Shown here: piece after piece, positions 9,412 through 18,276 of the stretch | Layout: each line of letters starts with the position of its first letter | How positions within the stretch are numbered: position 1 is the first letter of the stretch | Assembly (NCBI GenBank): GCA_036374135.1 | Contig: DASUUK010000066.1 | Coordinates: 39,712 to 103,711 of the forward strand | DNA: 64,000 nucleotides | Source: Euzebyales bacterium | GTDB taxonomy: Bacteria > Actinomycetota > Nitriliruptoria > Euzebyales > JAHELV01 | Direction of reading: 5' to 3' | The notes under the pieces: generated by a model | Seen by the model: the letters and a program-made list of their open reading frames with translations, nothing else | What the model was told of the DNA's origin: nothing | Database searches by the model: none | Program-made: the position numbers and the translations under genes

Positions 9412-9855
9412 ATGACGGATACCGACAACAGCGGCCAGCCGCCCCCGGGCTCGCGGTACACCTTCGGCGCCAAGCCGACGGTCGGCGCGGCAACTGCGTT
9501 CAAGGCGGTCGCCCAGGACACCTCTGAACTGGTGCGCGCGGAGATCGACCTGGCCAAGGCCGAGCTGACCCACGGCCTGAAGGCCAACGGCATCGGGCTG
9601 GGTATGGGCATCGGCGCCGCGGTGCTGATGTGGCTGGCGGTCCAGGGCCTGCTGATCTTCTTCGGTTTCCTGCTGGCGCTGTGGGTGCCGGGGTGGGCTG
9701 CGGCGCTGATCGTGACCGTGGTGCTGCTCGTGATCGCCGCGATCCTCGGGCTGATGGCGCGCAGCAAGCTGGGCACCCCGGTGTCGGTCGATCAGGCGAA
9801 GACGAACGTGCAGGAGGACGTGGCGTGGCTCAAGACACACCTGCCAGGACGGTGA
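9412..9855 (+). CDS. Holin-X / phage-holin-like membrane protein
   Basis: The 147-residue protein belongs to the actinobacterial putative Holin-X group. It has a hydrophilic N-terminus (GSRYTFGAKPTVGAATAFKAVAQDTSELVRAEIDLAKAEL), then two membrane segments at about residues 65-85 and 90-112, and a short polar tail. The amphipathic region before the membrane segments is typical; true holin function is not established for this family, which is chromosomal and linked to cell-envelope genes. ATG 9412 has GGGAG just upstream, and ATG 9397 is an alternative. The stop overlaps the next gene as GTGA. Confidence 0.7.
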   Translation: MTDTDNSGQPPPGSRYTFGAKPTVGAATAFKAVAQDTSELVRAEIDLAKAELTHGLKANGIGLGMGIGAAVLMWLAVQGLLIFFGFLLALWVPGWAAALIVTVVLLVIAAILGLMARSKLGTPVSVDQAKTNVQEDVAWLKTHLPGR

Positions 9856-10247
9856 ACGCGGCCGACGGGCTGCTCCCCCAGCACGAAGCGGTCCGTGCCG
9901 CCCGCGAGCGCCTGGGGCGCGACCTCGACGTGTTCAATGACGAGATCCGTGCAGAGATGGGACGGGCGATGGAGAAGACGGTCTGGAAGATCGCTGCGAC
10001 GGGGGCCGCGGTGCTGGCCAGCATCGCGGTGCGCAACCTGCTGATGGCGCTGTGGCGTGGCGTGGTCAAGACCGAGCCACCCAACAACCCGGCGGATCCG
10101 GCCACGGGCTGGGGGGAGGCGGTCGCGTGGACCGCGGCCACCGGCCTGGTCATCGGCGTCGCGCGCATGGTGGCCAGCCGGGGTGCGGCCGCCGGCTGGC
10201 GCCGTGCGACCGGCACCCTGCCGCCGGGCCTCCAGGACGTCGCCTGA
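9852..10247 (+). CDS. DUF4235 membrane protein
   Basis: The 131-residue protein contains the DUF4235 pattern: an amphipathic helix MEKTVWKIAATGAAVLASIAVRNLLMALWRG, a PPNNPADP turn, then GWGEAVAWTAATGLVIGVARMVASRGAAAGWRRATGTLPP. Two membrane segments are predicted, at about residues 45-62 and 89-106. The function of the family is unknown. The GTG start lies within the GTGA overlap with the Holin-X gene. Such pairs are common in actinobacteria, so the two products may work together at the membrane. Confidence 0.8.
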   Translation: MNAADGLLPQHEAVRAARERLGRDLDVFNDEIRAEMGRAMEKTVWKIAATGAAVLASIAVRNLLMALWRGVVKTEPPNNPADPATGWGEAVAWTAATGLVIGVARMVASRGAAAGWRRATGTLPPGLQDVA

Positions 10248-10270
10248 GCCGGACCGGTCCTCGCCGGCTC

Positions 10271-11041
10271 TCAGGTCCCGTCGGCGAACTCGTCGGGATC
10301 CTCGGACAGCAACATCCGTGCGCGTTCGGCTCCGGCGACGACCGCCGGACCGAGCAGGGCGACGACGTCCGCAGGCCCGGACCAGCCCGGCGGGTCTCCG
10401 AGCATGCGCAGCGGACCTGCGACCGTGCCGGGCTGCCGGACGACCGGCAGCGGCACCTCACTGGAATGCACGCTGCCCTGTGACCAGCGCGCGACATCCA
10501 GTTCGGCGATCGGGATCCCCCGTCGCTCACCTCTGCCGCGCCGGTCGCGGATGTCGGCGAGCAGCTGCTCGCGGCTGCGCCCCCGCAGGCGCGTCACCAG
10601 ATACGGGTCGGTGTCGAGCTGATCGTGGACGGCCAGCCACACCGCCAGCTGATGGATGCACGGAACCGCTCGGTCACCGCAGGTGCAGTGCAACGACCAC
10701 TCGTCGGCGTTCGGCGTCAGCGACAGCCCGAGCTCGGTCAACGCGACGTCGAACTGATCGGGCAGCTGGCCGGCGAGCAGACGCGCGTGGTGCCGCGCCT
10801 GGCGCGCCAGGAGGTCACTGACGGTGCGCCACTGCTCGTCGGTCCACACCGGCACGGCCAGCTCCACCAGATGGGGGCGGGCATGCGTGCCCTGCACGCG
10901 GGCCTCGACACGGCCCGGCGTCGTCCGCAGTGACATGACGCGGCCGGCGGAGCAGAGCCGTTCGGCCTCCCGCAGCCGGAGCGCCTGGCCGGGATCGTCG
11001 ATCGCCAGGCCGATCGATGTCAGCCACCGGTCGCCGCTCAC
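10271..11041 (-). CDS. SWIM zinc-finger protein
   Basis: The 256-residue protein carries the SWIM zinc-binding signature CTCGDRAVPCIHQLAVWL near residues 130-147 (C-X-C-X-n-C-X-H), with the usual preceding block LSLTPNADEWSLH. SWIM domains bind DNA or protein and are often found beside SNF2 helicases, as here. Its GTG start overlaps the SNF2 stop as GTGA, so the two are almost certainly co-translated. The region after SWIM is Arg-rich and ends in an acidic tail. No enzymatic motif is seen. The convergent DUF4235 gene ends 23 bases away. Confidence 0.82.
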   Translation of the reverse strand: MSGDRWLTSIGLAIDDPGQALRLREAERLCSAGRVMSLRTTPGRVEARVQGTHARPHLVELAVPVWTDEQWRTVSDLLARQARHHARLLAGQLPDQFDVALTELGLSLTPNADEWSLHCTCGDRAVPCIHQLAVWLAVHDQLDTDPYLVTRLRGRSREQLLADIRDRRGRGERRGIPIAELDVARWSQGSVHSSEVPLPVVRQPGTVAGPLRMLGDPPGWSGPADVVALLGPAVVAGAERARMLLSEDPDEFADGT

Positions 11042-13929
11042 GGGGCACCCGCGCTCGGTGTTCCGGCGTCGGCCGTCACCATCTCGCGTGCGGCGCCGGT
11101 GCCGTCGCTGAGCTCCACCAGTTCGAGGAGCGCGTCGGGCTCGAGCTCGGTGATCCACGTCTCACCCGAACCGACGACCGCCGAGGCCATCTCCCGCTTC
11201 GACGCCAGCAGGGCGTCGATGCGCTCCTCGAGCGTGCCGACGGCCATCAGCCGGTGGATCAGGACGCGGTCGGTCTGTCCGATGCGGTGCGCGCGGTCCG
11301 ATGCCTGGTCCTCGACCGCCGGGTTCCACCACCGATCGTAGTGGATGACCTGCGTGGCCGCGGTCAGGTTCATCCCGGTCCCCCCCGCGCGCAGGCTCGC
11401 GACGAGCACCGGCGGGGCGGGCTGGTCGGTCTGTCCCTGGAACAGGTCCACGACGTTCTGACGAACTGACGCCGACAGCCCACCGTGCAGGATGGGGATC
11501 GCGGTGGCGAGCGCGCTCGACAGGTCGTCGACCAGGATCCGTGCCATCCCGACGAACTGGGTGAACACGAGCACCCGTTCGCCCGCCTGCGTGGCCTCCG
11601 CGATCAGCTGCCGCGTGACGGCCAGCTTGCCGGACCGTCCGACGGTGGGGGTCCCTCCGGCGCCGAGCGCCGGATGGTCGCAGATCTGCTTGAGCCGGGT
11701 CAGCAGCGCCAGCACGGCACCGCGGTAGGCCATGCCGCTGCGGCCAAGGATGCCCTCCCTGCGGAACTCGTCGATGGTCGCCGCGTAGCGCCGGCGCTGC
11801 TCGTCGCTCATCGCGCACGCGACGGTGCGTTCGATGCGTGGAGGGAGGTCCGGCGCCACCCGCGGATCCGACTTGGTACGCCGCAGCACGAAGGGCGCGA
11901 TCAGCCGGCGCAGCTGCGCCCGGACGCGATGGTCGCCGCGGCGCTCGACGGGCCGGGCGAACCGGCGGTCGAACGTCGACCTCGCGCCGAGCAGGCCGGG
12001 GTTGGTGAGATCGAGCACCGACCACAGCTCGCGCAGACGGTTTTCGACCGGCGTCCCGGTCAGCGCCACGCAGTGCACCGACCGCAGCCGGCGGACCGCC
12101 CGGGCACCCAGCGTCTCGGGGTTCTTGACCTGCTGCGCCTCGTCGAGTGCGGTCACCTGCCAGTCGACGGACGCGAGCATGTCGATGTCGCGGCGCAACG
12201 TCCCGTAGGACGTGACCACGACGCCGGTGGGGTCGAGCACGCGATCGACGCGTTCAGGGCCATGATGGCGGTAGACGGTCAGCCCTGGCGCGAAGCGCGC
12301 GATCTCCCGCTCCCAGTTGGTCACGACCGACGTCGGGCAGACGACCAGGTGCGGTCCCTGGGGCCGATCGAGCAGGTGGGCGATCAGCATGACCGTCTTG
12401 CCGAGCCCCATGTCGTCGGCCAGCACCGCACCGAGGCCCAGCTCACGCATCATCCGCAGCCAGTCGACCGCGTCGCGCTGGTAGCCGCGCAGCTCGCCGC
12501 GGAAGCCGGACGGCACGGGCACCCGCCGCTCGCCGACGCCACCCCGCCGCAACCGGTCGACCACCGGTGCGAGCGGTCCGATCGCGACCACCCGCGTCTC
12601 GTCGGAGACACCGGCAACCGCACGGCTGGCACCGACGCCGGCGACGGCGAGCCCGATGGCTTCGATGAGCGGGATCCTGGTGTCGGCGCCAGCACGCTCG
12701 CGCCACTGCGCACGCACCGCCGGCGTGATCCGGACCCACCGTCCGCTCCAGTGGACGAGCGGCACATCCGGCGCCAGCAGGTCCGCGACGACCTCCGCAC
12801 CGACGACCTCGTCGTCAATGGTCGCGAGCCAGCGCGCCTGCACGGTGCCGTCACGCGGCCCAGTGCCGTCGTGATCCCCGAGCTGCAGGCGCGGGCGGAG
12901 CTCCGCGACGGTCTCGGGAAGCACGATGCGGTACCCGGCATCGCCGAGCACGGGCGCGGTCTCGTCGATGAACCGCCAGGCGTCGGTGCTGTCGAGCCTG
13001 GCCGCCTGCGGCTGGCGCTCGTCAAGCGCGCGCTCGACGGGTTCGCAGACCCGCGCCGCGCGCGCCAGCGCCGCCAGCAGGTCCTCGATGTGCTCGGGAT
13101 GCGCGTCGGCGTCACGCCACACCTGCGCGGCCGGGAGGTCCGTACCGTCGCGGCCCCGCAGCCCGAACCGCAGTGACCAGGCATCCGCGGGATCCGCGGG
13201 AGGCGCGAGCACGAGCTCTGGTACGTGATCGGTACGCGGCCGCTCGTAGGGCCTGATCCACTCGCGCACGCCCGCCAGGATCTCGCCGCGCTCGGCGCCG
13301 AGCGGCACGACGGCGTTGCGGGGATCCGTGCCGGCCTCCTGCCACCGCGCCGTCCACGGCAGCAGACGCGCCCGTGGCCGGGATCGGCCATCGTCGGCGG
13401 GCACCGACGGACGCACGAGCGCGTCGGCGACGGCGTCGACGAAGGTGCGCAGCAACGCCCAGGGATCCCACACCTCGCCGTCCTGCCACGGCAGCGCATG
13501 TCCCGCCGGCGGGAGCGCATCGGCCAGCGCCGCGAGCGCGTCGGTGGCCATGCTCCCGCTCGGCAGCAGCGCCTGCCAGTTGGCGACGACGTCGTCTCCG
13601 ACTCCCGTCAGGACCGGCGCGAGCTGATGCTCGGCGATCAGTCCGACCGCGAGGCGGGCGGTCCGGGCATACGTGTCAACCGTCGCCCATCCGGTGCCGC
13701 CGAGCTCGAGCATGCCAGGCAGCGCGTCGCTCACTCTCGACGCGGCGACGGGATGGTCCGAGCGGGCGACCCGGTCGCCGCCGGGCATGTACAGCGATGC
13801 GGTGGACGGCTCCGCGACGATGCCGAGCTCGGCCACCTGCGCGACGGGCGCACGCCCGGACCGCGGGTGGTACCACAGGAGACGACCGTCCGACGGCAGC
13901 CCAGGGCACGGCGAGAACACGAGATCCAA
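11038..13929 (-). CDS. SNF2-family DNA-dependent ATPase/helicase
   Basis: The protein (about 963 aa) has a long N-terminal SNF2-associated region, then the superfamily 2 core. Motif I is AVLADDMGLGKTV (Walker A), motif Ia LVVCPTSVVTNWEREI, and motif II DEAQ. The second RecA lobe has VLVFTQFVGMA, SLRAGGTGMNLTAA, and HRIGQTDRVLIHRL (motif VI). It is predicted to remodel or translocate on DNA using ATP. The start is uncertain: TTG 13929 (or CTG 13932) has GAAAGG about 10 bases upstream and begins at LDLVFSPCPG, where protein-like sequence starts. The SWIM partner overlaps at the end, and an unknown 173-aa protein precedes it by 38 bases. Confidence 0.9.
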   Translation of the reverse strand: MDLVFSPCPGLPSDGRLLWYHPRSGRAPVAQVAELGIVAEPSTASLYMPGGDRVARSDHPVAASRVSDALPGMLELGGTGWATVDTYARTARLAVGLIAEHQLAPVLTGVGDDVVANWQALLPSGSMATDALAALADALPPAGHALPWQDGEVWDPWALLRTFVDAVADALVRPSVPADDGRSRPRARLLPWTARWQEAGTDPRNAVVPLGAERGEILAGVREWIRPYERPRTDHVPELVLAPPADPADAWSLRFGLRGRDGTDLPAAQVWRDADAHPEHIEDLLAALARAARVCEPVERALDERQPQAARLDSTDAWRFIDETAPVLGDAGYRIVLPETVAELRPRLQLGDHDGTGPRDGTVQARWLATIDDEVVGAEVVADLLAPDVPLVHWSGRWVRITPAVRAQWRERAGADTRIPLIEAIGLAVAGVGASRAVAGVSDETRVVAIGPLAPVVDRLRRGGVGERRVPVPSGFRGELRGYQRDAVDWLRMMRELGLGAVLADDMGLGKTVMLIAHLLDRPQGPHLVVCPTSVVTNWEREIARFAPGLTVYRHHGPERVDRVLDPTGVVVTSYGTLRRDIDMLASVDWQVTALDEAQQVKNPETLGARAVRRLRSVHCVALTGTPVENRLRELWSVLDLTNPGLLGARSTFDRRFARPVERRGDHRVRAQLRRLIAPFVLRRTKSDPRVAPDLPPRIERTVACAMSDEQRRRYAATIDEFRREGILGRSGMAYRGAVLALLTRLKQICDHPALGAGGTPTVGRSGKLAVTRQLIAEATQAGERVLVFTQFVGMARILVDDLSSALATAIPILHGGLSASVRQNVVDLFQGQTDQPAPPVLVASLRAGGTGMNLTAATQVIHYDRWWNPAVEDQASDRAHRIGQTDRVLIHRLMAVGTLEERIDALLASKREMASAVVGSGETWITELEPDALLELVELSDGTGAAREMVTADAGTPSAGAP

Positions 13930-13967
13930 CAGCGCGTGCGCCTTTCGTCGCGACGGAACCCCCCACG

Positions 13968-14489
13968 CTACCGGTGTGGGTCGGTCCGCTCCGGACCACG
14001 TCGCAGGTGGACGACCAACTGCCGGACGGCAGCTGCTGGTATCTGATCGCCGCTGCGCTGAGCCAACAGGTCCTCGAGCGCCGCGATCAGCATCGCACGC
14101 TCGGGATCGACGGCAGGCGCGTCGACCTCGGCGAACAGCGCCGGCTGTTCGACGGTCGCGGGCGAGGCGGCGTAGTCCTCCGGTGTACGACCGACCAGCG
14201 TCGCGGCCCACCACACCAGCCCCCGATCCCAAGAGGCACCCGGCGGACGACGTGGCGGCACGCGGCCCCGGAACGCCACCTCGGCGACCACCCCGTGGAC
14301 GGCATCTCGCACGAGCGGGTCGTCGACGTAGCTGCGGCGCACGGCGTCGACGAAGCCCGCCCGCGACGGCTGTCCCGTCAGCACGTCGGCGAGTCGCTCG
14401 ACGACGGGCCGCGACCGTTGCAGCCACGCCCACGCATGGGCCGGTGCGTCGCGGACGGGTCCGGCGCTCGGCACGGGCTCAGCAGCCAA
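13968..14489 (-). CDS. hypothetical protein of the SNF2/SWIM cassette
   Basis: I do not recognise a family. The 173 residues are soluble and acidic, with several Trp (AHAWAWLQRSRP, GLVWWAATLVG) and a helical C-terminus rich in Ala, Leu and Arg. The TTG start has GGAG 8 bases upstream. It is co-directional with the SNF2 gene and separated from it by only 38 bases, which suggests a three-gene unit. It is probably a partner or regulator of the ATPase, but this is inference from position only. Confidence 0.6.
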   Translation of the reverse strand: MAAEPVPSAGPVRDAPAHAWAWLQRSRPVVERLADVLTGQPSRAGFVDAVRRSYVDDPLVRDAVHGVVAEVAFRGRVPPRRPPGASWDRGLVWWAATLVGRTPEDYAASPATVEQPALFAEVDAPAVDPERAMLIAALEDLLAQRSGDQIPAAAVRQLVVHLRRGPERTDPHR

Positions 14490-14720
14490 CCAGCACTCCA
14501 GGGGTCAGGCATCGTCGGACGGTCGCGACCCCGGTCGGCCGCGGGTCGTCGCGCGCCTGAGATCGTGGTGTGGCGACATCCGTCGTGGCCGTGACCGCGG
14601 CCGGTGACCCCGCACGCGGTGTCAGCGTGACGGCCACGCGCTCGGAAATCAAGGACCTGCCCGCGCGGCGGGGTACCGGGACGCGTGCACGTTCGTCGCA
14701 CCAGCGTTGCTCGCCGCGTG

Positions 14721-15941
14721 TCACGATGCGGTGGTGACGCCGTTGAACGCCCCGCGCGGGCGCCCCGCCGCGTGCCTGAGCGCGACGTCGAGCGGGCGGT
14801 CGCCGGCGATGGCCACCCCGTCCAGGTCCAACCAGTCGGCGAGCAGGTGCAGTTCGTCGAGCAGCGGGCCGGCGACGTCGGCGACGTCCACCCCTGGTTC
14901 GACGAAGGCGCCGGGTATCCGCAGGACCCCTGTCCGGCGGTCCGCCTTCACGTCGACGCGGGCGACGAGCGCGTCGCCGAGCAGGAACGGCATGACGAAG
15001 TAGCCGTACCGCCGCTGCGGCGCGGGCACGTAGAACTCCAGCCGGTAGTGGAAGCCGAACACCCGCTCCGCCCGGTCGCGGTACCACACGAGCGGGTCGA
15101 ACGGCGTCAGCAGGGCCGCGGCGCGGATGCGTCGTGGCAGCCGCGCGCCTGACGCGCGGAACGCGGCACGATCCCAGCCCTCGACGGTCACCGGCTCGAG
15201 GAGGCCGTCACGGACCAGACCGTCCAGCGCCGGACGCGTCTCGGCCACACCGAGGCGGTAGTAGTCGGCCAGGTCGTCGGCAGTGGCGACGCCCAGCGCC
15301 TCGGCCGCCGCCAGCAGCAGTTCCCGGTGGGCCGCATCGCGGTCGGGCGTGGGCTGCGCCCGGATCCGGTCGGGGATGACCCGCTCGGCGAGGTCGTACG
15401 TCCGCATCTGTCCGCGACGCTCCGCGATCGCGACCTCACCCCAGGCGAAGAGCGCCTCGAGTGCGGCTTTGCCGGGCGACCAGCCCCACCAGGGCCCGGT
15501 CCGCTCCCCCGGCTCGGACAGGTCACCCACGCTCAACGGGCCGCGGGCCGAGACCTCGTCGCGGACCCGCGCGATGTAGCCGGGGCGCTCTGCCTCCAGC
15601 CGGGCCGCCTTCCGGCTGGACCAGTGACCCCTGCGCGGGCCGAGGGTGGGCCAGCGCTCGACCCGCACGAGGCTCGCCTCGTGCGCCCAGGCCTCGAACA
15701 GCTCACGGCGACGGTAGGCCGTCTCGTCCAGCAGGTGCCGCGGGTACGGCCCGAGGCGTGAGAACAGGGGGAGGTACTGCGAGCGCTCGACGGTCTGCAC
15801 CGCGTCGATCTGCAGCAGATCGAGGTGCCGCAGCACCCGGCGCACGTGGCGGATGTCGATGCGTCCACCCGGCCGCGGCCGGTCGAAGCCCTGCGCCGCC
15901 AATGCGATCCGGCGGACCTGGTCGGCTCGCAGCACACGCAT
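14721..15941 (-). CDS. AlkZ/YcaQ-like DNA glycosylase (winged-helix)
   Basis: The 406-residue protein matches the crosslink-repair family AlkZ/YcaQ (HTH_42). It has RRIALAAQGF and VLRHLDLLQIDAVQTVERSQYLPLFSRLG at the N-terminus; QID is the family's catalytic Q-hydrophobic-D/Q motif. It continues with HEASLVRVERWP, then RLPRRIRAAALLTPFDPLVWYRDR and the C-terminal YGYFVMPFLLGDALVARVDVKADR. Family members unhook interstrand DNA crosslinks by base excision. The QxD form is like E. coli YcaQ rather than Streptomyces AlkZ (QxQ). No ribosome site is seen; TACAGT ends 8 bases before the ATG, so the message may be leaderless. It lies downstream of leuD. Confidence 0.85.
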   Translation of the reverse strand: MRVLRADQVRRIALAAQGFDRPRPGGRIDIRHVRRVLRHLDLLQIDAVQTVERSQYLPLFSRLGPYPRHLLDETAYRRRELFEAWAHEASLVRVERWPTLGPRRGHWSSRKAARLEAERPGYIARVRDEVSARGPLSVGDLSEPGERTGPWWGWSPGKAALEALFAWGEVAIAERRGQMRTYDLAERVIPDRIRAQPTPDRDAAHRELLLAAAEALGVATADDLADYYRLGVAETRPALDGLVRDGLLEPVTVEGWDRAAFRASGARLPRRIRAAALLTPFDPLVWYRDRAERVFGFHYRLEFYVPAPQRRYGYFVMPFLLGDALVARVDVKADRRTGVLRIPGAFVEPGVDVADVAGPLLDELHLLADWLDLDGVAIAGDRPLDVALRHAAGRPRGAFNGVTTAS

Positions 15942-15949
15942 GGCACGGC

Positions 15950-15955
15950 ACTGTA
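15950..15955 (-). promoter_or_regulatory. -10 box for a leaderless alkZ-like transcript
   Basis: TACAGT reads leftward and ends 8 bases before the ATG. No Shine-Dalgarno sequence is present. A clear -35 box is not visible. Confidence 0.4.
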
Positions 15956-15977
15956 GCCGACGCTGCGCCCGTGTACG

Positions 15978-16568
15978 TCAGATCGCCGTGACCGGCATGA
16001 ACGACGGTCGACGCGCCTCGAACGTGGCGATCTGCTGTTCGCGCCGCAACGTCAGCGCGATGGGATCCAGACCCTCGACGAGCAGCCGCTTGGTATGCGC
16101 GTCGACCTCGAAGTGATCGGTGCCCAGTCCGGTCACGACGACCTGCTCCGGCAGGTCGATGCGGACCGTGGCCGCCGGCTCGTCGGTCGCGAGCGCGATC
16201 AGCTCCCTGCAGCGGTCCACGGGCAGCGCGACGGTCAGCAGACCGATCTGGTCACAGTTGCTGCGGAAGATGTCGGCGAACGAGGGAGCGATGACCGCGT
16301 CGAAGCCGTACTGCTGCAGCCCCCACGGTGCGTGCTCCCGTGACGAGCCCGAACCGAAGTTCGGCCCGGTGACGAGCACGTTCGCCCCGGCGTACCGCTC
16401 GTCGTTGAGCACGAAGTCGGGGTCGCGGCGCCAGTCGTGGAACACGAACTCGCCGAAGCCCGTCCGCTCGATCCGCTTGAGGAACTGCTTGGGCATGATC
16501 TGGTCGGTGTCGACGTCGGCCCGGTCGAGCGGGAGCATCGTCCCGGTGATCGTGGTGACCGGTTGCAT
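15978..16568 (-). CDS. leuD: 3-isopropylmalate dehydratase small subunit
   Basis: This subunit pairs with LeuC to isomerise 2-isopropylmalate to 3-isopropylmalate. The 196 residues show the swivel-domain signatures DRADVDTDQIMPKQFLKR near 15-32 and GPNFGSGSSREHAPWGLQQYGFDAVIAPSFADIFRSN near 70-105, where the SGSSREHA loop contacts substrate. The length is normal. The ATG overlaps the leuC stop as TGATG, so translation is coupled. The next co-directional gene, an AlkZ-like glycosylase, starts 37 bases further on. Confidence 0.95.
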   Translation of the reverse strand: MQPVTTITGTMLPLDRADVDTDQIMPKQFLKRIERTGFGEFVFHDWRRDPDFVLNDERYAGANVLVTGPNFGSGSSREHAPWGLQQYGFDAVIAPSFADIFRSNCDQIGLLTVALPVDRCRELIALATDEPAATVRIDLPEQVVVTGLGTDHFEVDAHTKRLLVEGLDPIALTLRREQQIATFEARRPSFMPVTAI

Positions 16569-18025
16569 CAGGCGGCTCCGTTCATGTGATGGCGGTCCCC
16601 GCCCCGGCCGCTGTCGCCCAACTCGCGGACGTCGACGAAGTGGCCGTGGATGGCGGCGGCGGCGGCCATCGCCGGCGACACCAGGTGGGTCCGCCCGCCG
16701 CGGCCCTGCCGGCCTTCGAAGTTGCGGTTGGAGGTCGACGCGCACCGTTCACCGGGTGCCAGGATGTCGGGGTTCATGCCCAGGCACATCGAGCAGCCGG
16801 GCTCGCGCCACTCGAACCCGGCCTCGGTGAAGATGTCGGCCAGCCCTTCGGCCTCGGCCTGCAGCTTCACCGGGTACGACCCCGGAACGACCATCGCGCG
16901 GACGCCACCGGCGACCTTCTGTCCGTCGACGACCCGGGCCGCCGCACGCAGGTCCTCGATGCGTGCGTTCGTGCACGACCCCAGGAACACGCGGTCCGGC
17001 TGGATGTCGGTGATCGCCTCCCCACCGCGCAGGCCCATGTAGTCCAGCGCACGCCGGGTCTGATCCGCGTCGGCCGTCTCCTCGGGGGTGGGGACGTGGC
17101 CGTCGACCGTGACGCTCATCGCCGGTGTCGTGCCCCACGTGACCGTGGGCGCGATCGTCGTCGCGTCGAAGTGCTCGACCCGGTCGAACGTCGCATCGGG
17201 ATCGGTCGGCAGGGACCGCCAGTGCTCCAGAGCGGCGTCCCAGTCATCGCCCCGGGGCGCGTGCGGCCGGCCCTTCAGGTACACGAACGTGGTCTCGTCG
17301 GGTGCGACGAGACCCGCACGAGCGCCCCCCTCGATCGACATGTTGCAGATGGTCATCCGGCCTTCCATCGACAGGCCGGCGATCGTGCTGCCCCGGTACT
17401 CGATGACGTGGCCGACCCCGCCGTCGACGCCGATGCGGCCGATGATCGACAGGATCACGTCCTTGGCCGTGACGCCGAACGGCAGCTCACCATCGACCTC
17501 GACCGCCATCTGCCTGGGCCGTGCCTGCATGAGCGTCTGGGTCGCCAGCACGTGCTCGACCTCACTGGTGCCGATGCCGAACGCCAACGCACCGAACGCC
17601 CCGTGGGTTGCCGTGTGGCTGTCACCGCACACGATCGTCATGCCAGGTTGGGTGACCCCGAGCTCGGGCCCGATCATGTGCACGATGCCCTGCCGCCGGG
17701 AGTGCAGATCGAACAGACGGATCCCGAACTCGTCACAGTTGCGCCGCAGTGCCTCGATCTGCGCGGCGGACAGCTCGTCGGCGACGGGCTGGGAACGGTC
17801 GGTCGTGGGGACGTTGTGGTCCATCGTCGCCAGCGTCAGCTCCGGGCGCCGCACGGGGCGGTCGGCCAGCCGCAGGCCCTCGAAGGCCTGCGGGCTGGTG
17901 ACCTCGTGGACGAGGTGGAGGTCGACGTAGAGCAGCGCCGGACCGTCGTCGTCGGCGACGACGTGGGCGTCGACGATCTTGTCGACCAGCGTCCTCGGGG
18001 TGTCCGGCATCGCCGCGCCCGTCAC
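16568..18025 (-). CDS. leuC: 3-isopropylmalate dehydratase large subunit
   Basis: This is the [4Fe-4S] aconitase-type large subunit of isopropylmalate isomerase (485 aa from GTG). Cluster ligands are in [14 protein letters not shown] and [10 protein letters not shown]. Other signatures are [34 protein letters not shown] and [16 protein letters not shown]. Two starts are possible: GTG 18025, which overlaps the stop of a 47-codon upstream ORF as GTGA, or ATG 18010, which begins [11 protein letters not shown] as most relatives do. The GTG is chosen because this genome often uses GTGA overlaps. It ends in a one-base overlap with leuD. Confidence 0.94.
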   Translation of the reverse strand: MTGAAMPDTPRTLVDKIVDAHVVADDDGPALLYVDLHLVHEVTSPQAFEGLRLADRPVRRPELTLATMDHNVPTTDRSQPVADELSAAQIEALRRNCDEFGIRLFDLHSRRQGIVHMIGPELGVTQPGMTIVCGDSHTATHGAFGALAFGIGTSEVEHVLATQTLMQARPRQMAVEVDGELPFGVTAKDVILSIIGRIGVDGGVGHVIEYRGSTIAGLSMEGRMTICNMSIEGGARAGLVAPDETTFVYLKGRPHAPRGDDWDAALEHWRSLPTDPDATFDRVEHFDATTIAPTVTWGTTPAMSVTVDGHVPTPEETADADQTRRALDYMGLRGGEAITDIQPDRVFLGSCTNARIEDLRAAARVVDGQKVAGGVRAMVVPGSYPVKLQAEAEGLADIFTEAGFEWREPGCSMCLGMNPDILAPGERCASTSNRNFEGRQGRGGRTHLVSPAMAAAAAIHGHFVDVRELGDSGRGGDRHHMNGAA

Positions 18026-18165
18026 TGGCGCCAGCGCGCGCTGGCGAGCATGCGCTGCGCCAGGTCACCACCGACCAGCACACCGGTGTCCGGCGTGCTC
18101 GCCGGCAGCACGTCGCCGGGGTCGGGGGCGGGTGTGGTCTCGATGGTCTCGGCGGTGGTGGTCAT
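18022..18165 (-). CDS. small unlisted ORF between leuA and leuC (47 aa)
   Basis: An ATG with GAGGA 8 bases upstream opens 47 codons starting [17 protein letters not shown] and ending [13 protein letters not shown]. Nearly every third position is G or C, as in true genes here. Its TGA overlaps the GTG of leuC as GTGA. It has a Thr/Pro-rich disordered N-terminus and an amphipathic C-terminal helix. I do not recognise it. It could be a small partner protein of the isomerase or simply a coupling ORF that feeds ribosomes to leuC. It contains only four Leu, so it is not a typical leucine attenuator peptide. Confidence 0.6.
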   Translation of the reverse strand: MTTTAETIETTPAPDPGDVLPASTPDTGVLVGGDLAQRMLASARWRQ

Positions 18166-18231
18166 GGCGATGGTCCTCACGATCGTTGCCGGTGGTGCGG
18201 GTACGTCAGGTCGGTGCTGCTGTCAGGCGCC

Positions 18232-18267
18232 GGCGCCGCGCGCGCCGTGGTGGCCGCGCGCGGCGCC
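18232..18267 (-). terminator. strong GC hairpin between leuA and the leuC small ORF
   Basis: GGCGCCGCGCGCGCC pairs with GGCCGCGCGCGGCGCC around GTGGT, with a single bulge. It lies 10 bases after the leuA stop. No T-run follows on the minus strand, so it may be a leaky terminator or an RNA-processing barrier that sets the ratio of leuA to leuCD message. Confidence 0.5.
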
Positions 18268-18276
18268 CGGTGCGGA

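Noticed and set aside
9412..10247. Prophage remnant based on the holin-like protein
   Set aside because: Holin-X and DUF4235 proteins are ordinary chromosomal pairs in actinobacteria. No integrase, terminase or structural gene is present.
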